DNA of 5,223 bases from Gammaproteobacteria bacterium (GTDB taxonomy: Bacteria > Pseudomonadota > Gammaproteobacteria > Steroidobacterales > Steroidobacteraceae), in the NCBI GenBank assembly GCA_025350345.1, contig JANXYA010000017.1, forward strand, positions 1-5,223, given 5' to 3'. The notes below the pieces were generated by a model. It made no database searches. It worked only from the letters and a program-made list of their open reading frames with translations, and was not told the origin of the DNA. Below, piece by piece: positions 1 to 5,223 of this stretch (the stretch's first letter is position 1; each line of letters starts with the position of its first letter). The position numbers and the translations under genes are program-made.

Positions 1-50
1 GCAGTGCCGTCGGCGAGGCGCTCGGTGAGCTGGTGGCGCGCTTGCCGTAG
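1..50 (+). CDS. C-terminal tail of an unidentified gene (partial)
   Basis: In the frame beginning at base 3, fifteen codons run without interruption to a TAG at 48-50, giving SAVGEALGELVARLP. First and third codon positions are almost all G or C while the second position is mixed, as expected for coding DNA in a GC-rich genome, and the residues would form an amphipathic helix. The stop lies 64 bases before the M49 peptidase start, a normal gap for a co-directional neighbour. The fragment is too short to assign a family, and a chance open frame cannot be excluded. Confidence 0.35.
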   Translation, partial: SAVGEALGELVARLP

Positions 51-104
51 CGGGCCCAAGCCGACCGCCGTGAGGTAAGCTTCGGTAATCCAATTCTCCC
101 TCTC

Positions 105-109
105 AAGGA
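105..109 (+). promoter_or_regulatory. Ribosome binding site of the M49 peptidase gene
   Basis: The purine-rich AAGGA lies five bases before the ATG at 115. It supports that ATG as the start, as does the signal peptide that begins immediately there. I see no convincing -35/-10 pair between 51 and 104. Confidence 0.6.
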
Positions 110-114
110 TAGGT

Positions 115-1842
115 ATGCGCCCGTCATTCCTGCAGCTGGCCGCCCTGGCTCTCACGAGCATTGTTCCCGGGATCGTCACCGCCCAGGCGGATGCGGGCGC
201 CAGCCTCGCCGACCTGCGGCGGATGAGCGCGAGATTTGCGCCTACCCCGCTGGTGGTCGACACGAGCGCCCTTTCGAGCGCCGATCGCAAGGCGCTGGTC
301 AAGCTGATCGAGGCGGCGCGCATCGTCGATGAGCTCTACCTGGACCAGGTGTGGAGTGGCAACGCCGCCGAATACACGCGCCTGCGCGCCGATCAAAGTC
401 CGCTCGGTCGCGCACGCCTGCATTATTTCTGGTTCAGCAAGGGGCCCTGGGCGGAGCTCGACGGGTTCAAGGCCTTCGTCCCCGGGGTCCCGGCGCGCAA
501 GCCCCTGGGCGCCGCGTTTTATCCGGAGGGCATGACCACCGCGGATTTCGATGCCTGGGTGGCCACGCTATCCCCGGCGGCGGCGGAGCAGGCGAAGGGC
601 TTTTACAGCGTGATCCGGCCAGCGACGGGCTGCGCCACGGCACGCTGCTATCAAAGCGTGCCGTACAGCGAGGCGTACAAGGATCGCCTGGGCCGGATCG
701 GTGCCCTGCTGCGCGAAGCGGCGGCACTGACTGGCAATGCCAGCCTGAAGCGCTTCCTCACGACCCGCGCCGATGCCTTCGCCAGCAATGACTACTACGA
801 GAGCGATGTCGCGTGGATGGACCTGGACGCCCCGCTGGACATCACGATCGGGCCGTATGAGACCTACACCGATGAGCTGTACGGCTACAAGGCGGCGTTC
901 GAGGCCTACGTGAACATCCGCGATGACCGCGAGACCGCCAAGCTGGGATTTTTCGGGAAGCACCTGCAGGAACTGGAGGACAACCTCCCGGAGGATCCGC
1001 AGTACCGCAACGCGAAGCTGGGCGCCCTGTCGCCCATCCGTGTCGTCAACCAGGTGATCAGTGCCGGCGACGGCGCCCACAACATCACGACCGCCGCCTA
1101 CAACCTGCCCAATGACGACCGCGTGGTGCAGGAGAAGGGCAGCAAGCGCGTCATGCTCAAGAATGTGCAGGAGGCGAAGTTCAGGCAGATCCTCGCGCCG
1201 ATCGGGGCACGGGTGCTGACGGCACCGACCCGGAAATACCTGAGCTTCGACTGGTTCTTCACGCACATCCTCGCGCACGAGCTCATGCACGGCCTGGGTC
1301 CGCACCAGATCACCGTCGACCATCGCGCCACGAATCCGCGACTGGAGCTCAAGAATCTCTATGCGCCGATCGAGGAAGCGAAGGCCGACGTCACCGGCCT
1401 GTGGGCCCTGCAGTACATGCTCGATCACGCCAAGGCCATGCAGTTGCACCAGGTAATCGTCGTGGGGCCCGACTCAGAGCGGGAGCTCTACACCACCTAC
1501 CTGGCCTCCATGTTCCGCGTCCTCAGATTCGGTCCGATCGAGGCGCACGGCCGCGGCATGGCCATGCAGATCAATTTCCTGATCGACCACGGCGCCCTGC
1601 ACACCAGCGCCGGCGGCGAATTCGAGATCGACTACGAGCGCATCAAGGACGCCTTCCGCGATCTGGACCATGCACTTCTCACCGCGGAAGCCCGCGGCGA
1701 TGCCGCCGCCGCCGACCGGCTGCTGAAAAGCGGGGCGATCCGCCCCGAAGTCCAGGCCGCGCTGGATCGCCTGCAGGACCTGCCGACCGACATCGAGCCG
1801 CAGCTCATCACGGCGGACGCGATCGCCCCGCGACCGAAGTAG
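115..1842 (+). CDS. Exported M49 (dipeptidyl peptidase III-like) zinc peptidase
   Basis: Predicted zinc metallopeptidase of 575 residues. Family M49 enzymes remove dipeptides from the N-termini of short peptides. The zinc site is visible: H388-E389-L-M-H392 followed by the second family motif EEAKAD at 420-425, where E421 should be the third ligand and E389 the catalytic base. Other segments typical of the bacterial and plant branch are present: YETYTDELYGYKAAFEAYV near 248-266, YNLPND near 329-334 and KRVMLKNVQEAKF near 344-356. The N-terminus is a Sec signal peptide: an Arg at position 2, a hydrophobic core at about 5-21, and likely cleavage after VTA (residue 23). It therefore probably acts in the periplasm or outside the cell, unlike cytosolic eukaryotic DPP III. 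The motif is the five-residue HEXXH rather than the six-residue HEXXGH of classical M49. There is no frameshift and both ends look intact. It converges on the S9 remnant, with 12 bases between the two stop codons. Family assignment is strong; the substrate is unknown. Confidence 0.85.
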   Translation: MRPSFLQLAALALTSIVPGIVTAQADAGASLADLRRMSARFAPTPLVVDTSALSSADRKALVKLIEAARIVDELYLDQVWSGNAAEYTRLRADQSPLGRARLHYFWFSKGPWAELDGFKAFVPGVPARKPLGAAFYPEGMTTADFDAWVATLSPAAAEQAKGFYSVIRPATGCATARCYQSVPYSEAYKDRLGRIGALLREAAALTGNASLKRFLTTRADAFASNDYYESDVAWMDLDAPLDITIGPYETYTDELYGYKAAFEAYVNIRDDRETAKLGFFGKHLQELEDNLPEDPQYRNAKLGALSPIRVVNQVISAGDGAHNITTAAYNLPNDDRVVQEKGSKRVMLKNVQEAKFRQILAPIGARVLTAPTRKYLSFDWFFTHILAHELMHGLGPHQITVDHRATNPRLELKNLYAPIEEAKADVTGLWALQYMLDHAKAMQLHQVIVVGPDSERELYTTYLASMFRVLRFGPIEAHGRGMAMQINFLIDHGALHTSAGGEFEIDYERIKDAFRDLDHALLTAEARGDAAAADRLLKSGAIRPEVQAALDRLQDLPTDIEPQLITADAIAPRPK

Positions 1843-1854
1843 AGGATCTTCTCC

Positions 1855-2205
1855 TCAGTGCAGCACGTGCTCCGGGAACGCCGCTTCATCGGCCCACTCC
1901 GCGGCGGCATCATCCAGCGAGTCATTGAAGTGTCCTGCATCGGCATTGGTCCTGAACCAGACCGGCTGGCCACTCGTTGATGCTGCGCGCAGGCGCGCAC
2001 CGAATTTCCCGCTTTCCCAGGTCGGCACGCGGCTGTCATTGAGCCCCACGGCCAGCATGATCGCCGGGTAACGCGTACCCTGGTGGATCCGCTGATAAGG
2101 GTCCATGGCTGCGACCGCCTTGAGACCCAAGGCCGTACGCGGGTCTCCCAGTTCGGCGACCTGGTTGGCGCCGTTGGCACCGGCGAGCAGACGGACCGGA
2201 TTCAA
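1855..2205 (-). pseudogene. C-terminal remnant of a prolyl oligopeptidase-type (S9) peptidase
   Basis: This 116-residue reading frame matches only the C-terminal end of S9 prolyl oligopeptidase-like enzymes, which are usually around 700 residues. Visible family segments are NPVRLL near its start, GANGANQVAELGDPRTALG near 9-27, YPAIMLAVGLNDSRVPTWES at 46-65 with the presumed catalytic Asp D57, and FRTNADAGHF at 84-93 with the presumed catalytic His H92. The propeller domain and the GxSxGG nucleophile elbow are absent, so it cannot be an active peptidase by itself. Its C-terminus (PEHVLH, then TGA) looks natural. The only start is a TTG at 2205 with no good Shine-Dalgarno sequence, and reading further upstream in the same frame reaches the TAG that ends gor. 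I infer a 5' truncation by deletion or rearrangement, with the breakpoint at about 2206-2229. A small expressed protein is possible but unsupported. Confidence 0.75.
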
Positions 2206-2229
2206 CTTCCGGGCGAGCCTGCAATAGTA

Positions 2230-3579
2230 CTACCGCATCGTCACCAATTCTTCGGCCGAGGTCGGGTGGATGGCGACCGTGTCGTCGAAGTCGCGCTTGG
2301 TCGCGCCCATGCGCACCGCGACGGCGAAGCCCTGCAGCATTTCATCGGCGCCCGGGCCGATCACGTGCACGCCGGCCACCCGCTCCTCGCTCCCCACGGT
2401 AACGAGCTTCATCAGCGTCCTTGGTTTGCGCGTGGTCATGGAGTGATACAGCGGCACGAAGCCGGTCGAGTAGACCTTGACCGCCGCGCCATGCCGGCGG
2501 CGCGCCTCGGCCTCCGTGAGTCCCACGGTGCCGATCGGCGGGTGGCTGAAGATCACGGTCGGAATATTCTCGTAATCGAGCCGCCGGTCCTTCTGGCCGC
2601 CGAACAGCCGATCGGCGAGCCGGCGGCCGGCGGCAATCGCCACCGGAGTGAGCTGTGCCCGCCCGGTCGCATCCCCGATCGCATAGATCCCGGACACGTT
2701 GGTCTCCTGGAAAGGATCGGTGCGCACGAAGCCGGCGGCATCGCAGAGCACTCTCACCGCATCGAGTCCCAGCCCGGCGACGGAGGCCTTGCGGCCGATG
2801 GCCCACAGCACCGTGTCGAAGGGGCCGACGCGGCGGCCATCGGCCAGGTCGATGTTGATCTTCCCCTGCGGGTCGCGCCTCAGGGCGGTGGGCGTGGCGT
2901 GTAGGAGCGGCTCGAGGCCTTCTTCCCGCATGGTGTCGAGCAGCTGCACGCCGAGGAAGGGGTCGAAGCATCCGAGCAGCCGCTCGCCGCGCACCAGCAG
3001 CGTCGTGTGGGTGCCAAGCGCCGAGAACAGCCCGGCCAGCTCCACCGCGATGTAGCCGCTGCCGACGATCGCGACGTCGGCCGGGCGCGCCGGCAGGGTG
3101 AAGAAATCGTCCGAGGTGATGCCCAGCTCCGCGCCTGGGATCGCCGGCACCACCGCGTGTCCGCCGGTCGCCAGCACGATGTGCGAGGCCCGATAGTGGT
3201 GGCCGCCGGCCTGCACGCCGGGCCGGGTGGTGAGGGTCGCGCGGGCGCGCAGCAGGCTGACGCCGCTCCGCTCGAGATTGGCGGCGTAGATGTCGTTGAG
3301 CCGCACGATGTAGGCATCGCGCTTCTGCCGCAGCAGCGCCCAGTCGTGGCCGGACAGGCTCAGGTCGAAACCGTAGTCGGGGGCGTCGTGAACGGCGTGG
3401 GCGAGTTGCGCCGCGTACCAGGTGATTTTCTTGGGCACGCAGCCGACGTTCACGCAGGTACCGCCGAGCCGGTGCGATTCAATCAGCAGCGCGCGGGCGC
3501 CATATTCCGCCGCCCGCTGCACGCAGGCCAGGCCGCCGCTCCCTCCGCCGATGACGATAAGATCGTAATCTGTGACCAT
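2230..3579 (-). CDS. gor: Glutathione-disulfide reductase (NADPH), GorA
   Basis: This is a cytosolic FAD-dependent homodimeric oxidoreductase that reduces glutathione disulfide to glutathione with NADPH. The 449 residues compare with 450 in E. coli. Visible are the FAD-binding GGGSGG at 11-16, the redox-active disulfide C42-VNVG-C47 followed by VPKK, and the NADPH-domain GSGYIAVE at 173-180. Also present are the second FAD motif YAIGDATG at 299-306, the interface segment FSHPPIGTVGLTE at 344-356, and the C-terminal HPTSAEE at 438-444 with catalytic H438 and E443. CVNVGCVPKK and the C-terminal motif separate it from mercuric reductase, lipoamide dehydrogenase and trypanothione-type relatives. 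One oddity is that the position matching the second 2'-phosphate-binding arginine (R204 in E. coli) is G203, while R197 is kept and an Arg sits at 200. The gene is complete with a natural end (VTMR). It is divergent from prlC and is followed directly by a truncated S9 peptidase remnant in the same frame. Confidence 0.95.
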   Translation of the reverse strand: MVTDYDLIVIGGGSGGLACVQRAAEYGARALLIESHRLGGTCVNVGCVPKKITWYAAQLAHAVHDAPDYGFDLSLSGHDWALLRQKRDAYIVRLNDIYAANLERSGVSLLRARATLTTRPGVQAGGHHYRASHIVLATGGHAVVPAIPGAELGITSDDFFTLPARPADVAIVGSGYIAVELAGLFSALGTHTTLLVRGERLLGCFDPFLGVQLLDTMREEGLEPLLHATPTALRRDPQGKINIDLADGRRVGPFDTVLWAIGRKASVAGLGLDAVRVLCDAAGFVRTDPFQETNVSGIYAIGDATGRAQLTPVAIAAGRRLADRLFGGQKDRRLDYENIPTVIFSHPPIGTVGLTEAEARRRHGAAVKVYSTGFVPLYHSMTTRKPRTLMKLVTVGSEERVAGVHVIGPGADEMLQGFAVAVRMGATKRDFDDTVAIHPTSAEELVTMR

Positions 3580-3641
3580 GCTCCGACTCCTGCCCCCGGC
3601 TGCGGGTTCCCATCCTGGCCGGGCTCTGGCACTCTTGCCGG
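3580..3641. promoter_or_regulatory. Divergent intergenic region between gor and prlC
   Basis: These 62 bases separate the two divergent starts and must hold, or overlap, the promoters of both genes unless these lie within the coding regions. I cannot name a convincing -35/-10 pair on either strand. A six-base inverted repeat, CCCGGC at 3595-3600 and GCCGGG at 3618-3623, spans the middle and could be an operator or a leader hairpin, but such repeats are common by chance in DNA this GC-rich. No OxyR-like or heat-shock promoter is apparent. Confidence 0.35.
3587..3591 (-). promoter_or_regulatory. Ribosome binding site of gor
   Basis: On the minus strand AGGAG precedes the gor ATG by seven bases, an optimal Shine-Dalgarno arrangement. 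It confirms the start at 3579, which also places the GGGSGG FAD motif at the expected distance from the N-terminus. Confidence 0.7.
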
Positions 3642-5223
3642 ATGCCTCCTGCCACCAGCACGGCCGCCGTGCCCCTCAAGCCCATCAACCCGCTGCTCGC
3701 CGACTCGCCGCTCCCGCCGTTCGCGGACATCCGCCCCGAGCACATCGAAGCGGCCATTGCCGAACTGCTGGGCGCCTGCCGCGCGCGCCTGGCCGAGATC
3801 GCCAGGCTGACGGAACCCACCTTCGCCAGCGTGGTAGTGCCGCTGGAGGAACTGCGCCATCGCCTGGCCCGCACCTGGTCGCCGATCGGTCATCTTAACG
3901 GAGTGATGAATTCCGAGGCGCTGCGCGCGGCCTACAATGCCTGCCTGCCGCTGCTGTCAGAGTACTACACCGATCTGTCGCAGAGCGAGCCGCTGTACCG
4001 CGCCTACCTGCACATCCGCACGCACGAGGGAGCGCGCCTCGATGCCGTGCAGCGCGCCGTGCTGGAGCGCGCGCTGCATGATTTTCGCCAGGCGGGCGTG
4101 GCGCTCGACGGGGAACGGAAACTGCGCTTCAAGAGCATCATGAGCGAGCTGGCGCAGCTGCAGGCGAAGTTCGAGGAGAACGTGCTCGACGCGACCAGCG
4201 CCTGGTCGCACCACCTCACCGATCCGGCGCAGCTCGCCGGCGTCAACGCCGGCATCGTGGCGCAGGCCGAGCGGCGGGCGCGCGAGCAGGGGCTCGATGG
4301 CTGGCTCTTCGGTCTGGACCAGCCGACCTACGTCGCGGTGGTCACGGACGCCGCTTCGGCGGCGCTGCGCCGCGTGTTCTACGAGGCCTGGTGCACGCGC
4401 GCCTCCGAGCAGGGGCCGGGCGCGGGACGTTTCGACAACACGCCGGTCATGGAGGAGATCCTGCGCCTGCGCCACGAGGCCGCGCGGCTGCTCGACTATC
4501 CCTCCTACGCGGAGTATGCCCTTGCGGATCGCATGGCCAGTACCGTGGCGGAGGTCACCTCGTTCCTGATGCAGCTCGCCGCTGCCGCGCGCGAGCACGC
4601 GAGCGCCGAGCTGGCCGAACTCGAGGCCTACGCCGGACGTGCGCTCGACGCCTGGGATCTGAGCTATTACTCGGAGCGCCTGCAACAGAGCCGCTTCCAG
4701 GTCTCGCAGGAGGAGTTGCGTGACTACCTGCCCCTGCCGCGGGTGCTGGCCACGCTGTTCGAGGTGGCCGAGCGGCTGTACGGGGTGCAGCTGCGCGAAC
4801 GCACAGACGTGTCGCTGTGGCACGCGGACGTCCGGTACTTCGAGGTGCTCTCACCCGGCGGTGCGCCGCTGGCCAGTTTCTATCTGGACGCCTACGCGCG
4901 TGCCAACAAGCGGAGCGGTGCCTGGATGGACGACTGCGTAGGCCGCAAGCACCTCAACGGCGCGCTCACGCTCCCGGTCGCCTTCCTGGTCTGCAACTCG
5001 CTGCCGCCGCAGGGCGTGCGGCCGGCGCTGCTGACGCACGACGATGTGGTGACGCTGTTCCATGAATTCGGCCACGGCCTGCACCACATGCTGACGCGCA
5101 TCGGCTACCCCAGCGTGGCCGGGATCAACGGGGTGGCCTGGGATGCGGTCAGCATGTGGTGCAGGCCGTGGCCGAATTCATGGAACAGCGTCACCACATC
5201 GTCGTGCGTCAGCAGCGCCGGCC
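3642..5223 (+). CDS. prlC: Oligopeptidase A (M3 zinc peptidase), 3'-truncated and chimeric at its end
   Basis: This is the cytosolic zinc endopeptidase of the thimet oligopeptidase family, which degrades short peptides including cleaved signal peptides. The native part is about 502 residues, compared with 680 in E. coli. The helical N-terminal part begins with INPLL...LPPFADIRPEHIEAAI near 15-40. The catalytic region has GAWMDDC at 426-432, LPVAFLVCN at 444-452, the zinc motif HEFGHGLHH at 474-482, and GYPSVAGINGVAWDA up to residue 502. The family then continues with a segment of the ELPSQ/EAPSQ type carrying the third zinc ligand Glu, but here the DNA turns at base 5148 into a reverse-complement copy of 5020-5095, so codons after about 502 are not genuine. 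No stop occurs before the edge. The ATG at 3642 has no clear Shine-Dalgarno sequence. An in-frame GTG at 3669 is an alternative that would shorten an N-terminus already longer than that of E. coli. The product is certain at family level; its C-terminal quarter is not in this window. Confidence 0.92.
   Translation, partial: MPPATSTAAVPLKPINPLLADSPLPPFADIRPEHIEAAIAELLGACRARLAEIARLTEPTFASVVVPLEELRHRLARTWSPIGHLNGVMNSEALRAAYNACLPLLSEYYTDLSQSEPLYRAYLHIRTHEGARLDAVQRAVLERALHDFRQAGVALDGERKLRFKSIMSELAQLQAKFEENVLDATSAWSHHLTDPAQLAGVNAGIVAQAERRAREQGLDGWLFGLDQPTYVAVVTDAASAALRRVFYEAWCTRASEQGPGAGRFDNTPVMEEILRLRHEAARLLDYPSYAEYALADRMASTVAEVTSFLMQLAAAAREHASAELAELEAYAGRALDAWDLSYYSERLQQSRFQVSQEELRDYLPLPRVLATLFEVAERLYGVQLRERTDVSLWHADVRYFEVLSPGGAPLASFYLDAYARANKRSGAWMDDCVGRKHLNGALTLPVAFLVCNSLPPQGVRPALLTHDDVVTLFHEFGHGLHHMLTRIGYPSVAGINGVAWDAVSMWCRPWPNSWNSVTTSSCVSSAG
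5020..5223. repeat. Perfect 76-base inverted repeat with a 52-base spacer at the window edge
   Basis: Bases 5148-5223 are an exact reverse complement of 5020-5095, checked base by base, with spacer 5096-5147. The left arm codes in frame for the PrlC region around HEFGH (EcoRI site GAATTC at 5064-5069). The right arm repeats it backwards (the same site at 5174-5179) and has no sensible continuation of the protein. The repeat runs to the last base of the window, so its full length may exceed 76. Zero divergence, interruption of a conserved gene at a catalytic residue, and position at the sequence end all favour a fold-back chimera formed during amplification, library making or assembly. Confidence 0.97.

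Noticed and set aside
568..1449. 293-codon open frame on the minus strand inside the M49 gene
   Set aside because: Its codons lie in exact register with the sense codons, where GC-rich genes often lack antisense stops. The translation has no recognisable motif, and the sense protein is clearly a real family member.
1842..1856. GAGGA-TCTTC-TCCTC hairpin between the convergent stops of the M49 gene and S9 remnant, considered as a bidirectional terminator
   Set aside because: The stem is only five base pairs, has few G-C pairs compared with the surroundings, and no T tract follows on either strand.
2196..2212. CCGGA/TCCGG hairpin 18 bases downstream of the gor stop, considered as the gor terminator
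   Set aside because: The stem is only five base pairs, no U-rich tract follows in the gor direction, and it lies at the edge of S9 coding sequence. It is noted only as a feature of the junction.
2083..2904. 273-codon plus-strand open frame opposite gor and the S9 remnant
   Set aside because: It is in exact codon register with both minus-strand frames, so it is a composition shadow. It crosses the junction only because the remnant and gor share a frame.
3627..3638. TGGCAC...TTGC before prlC, resembling a sigma-54 promoter
   Set aside because: The GG and GC elements are about three bases too close together for a sigma-54 -24/-12 promoter.
3957..4823. 288-codon minus-strand open frame inside prlC
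   Set aside because: Again in exact antisense register with prlC codons; the product is His/Arg/Gly-rich with no domain signature.
4851..5087. Minus-strand open frames near the right edge
   Set aside because: They overlap conserved PrlC sequence and the inverted repeat, so they are shadows of prlC.
5020..5223. Terminal inverted repeat considered as a mobile-element end, cruciform regulator or telomere-like hairpin
   Set aside because: The arms are ordinary in-frame prlC coding sequence including its catalytic motif, with no transposase, resolvase or replication gene nearby. An artefact explains zero divergence and the edge position better.

Overview
The window is GC-rich throughout, with G/C-dominated third codon positions. 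It reads like a piece of a proteobacterial chromosome, most likely gammaproteobacterial. The evidence is a GorA whose length and active-site numbering track the E. coli enzyme to within one residue, and a divergent gor/prlC arrangement related to that of enterobacteria. No RNA genes, insertion sequences, CRISPR arrays or phage genes are visible.

Layout, left to right. (1) 1-50: probably the last 15 codons of a gene entering from the left. (2) 115-1842, plus strand: a complete exported zinc peptidase of the M49 (dipeptidyl peptidase III-like) group, with a signal peptide and an HEXXH metal site. (3) 1855-2205, minus strand: the C-terminal ~116 residues of a prolyl oligopeptidase-type (S9) serine peptidase. 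It keeps the catalytic Asp and His but has no nucleophile serine domain, so it is a remnant. (4) 2230-3579, minus strand: a complete glutathione reductase, gor, with its own ribosome binding site. The S9 remnant begins just after the gor stop and in the same frame, which marks a deletion or rearrangement junction at about 2206-2229. (5) 3580-3641: a 62-base divergent intergenic region. (6) 3642 to the right edge, plus strand: oligopeptidase A (prlC/opdA, family M3), cut short.

The gene products are housekeeping or accessory: thiol redox maintenance (GorA), cytosolic peptide turnover (PrlC) and periplasmic or extracellular peptide breakdown (M49 protein). Three of the four recognisable families are peptidases.

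The most striking structure is at the right edge. Bases 5148-5223 are a perfect 76-base reverse complement of 5020-5095, separated by a 52-base spacer. The switch falls inside prlC exactly where the third zinc ligand should be encoded, and runs to the last base of the window. This looks like a fold-back chimera at a contig end (amplification, library or assembly artefact) and should not be read as biology without read-level proof. I did not find convincing evidence of an undescribed system here.
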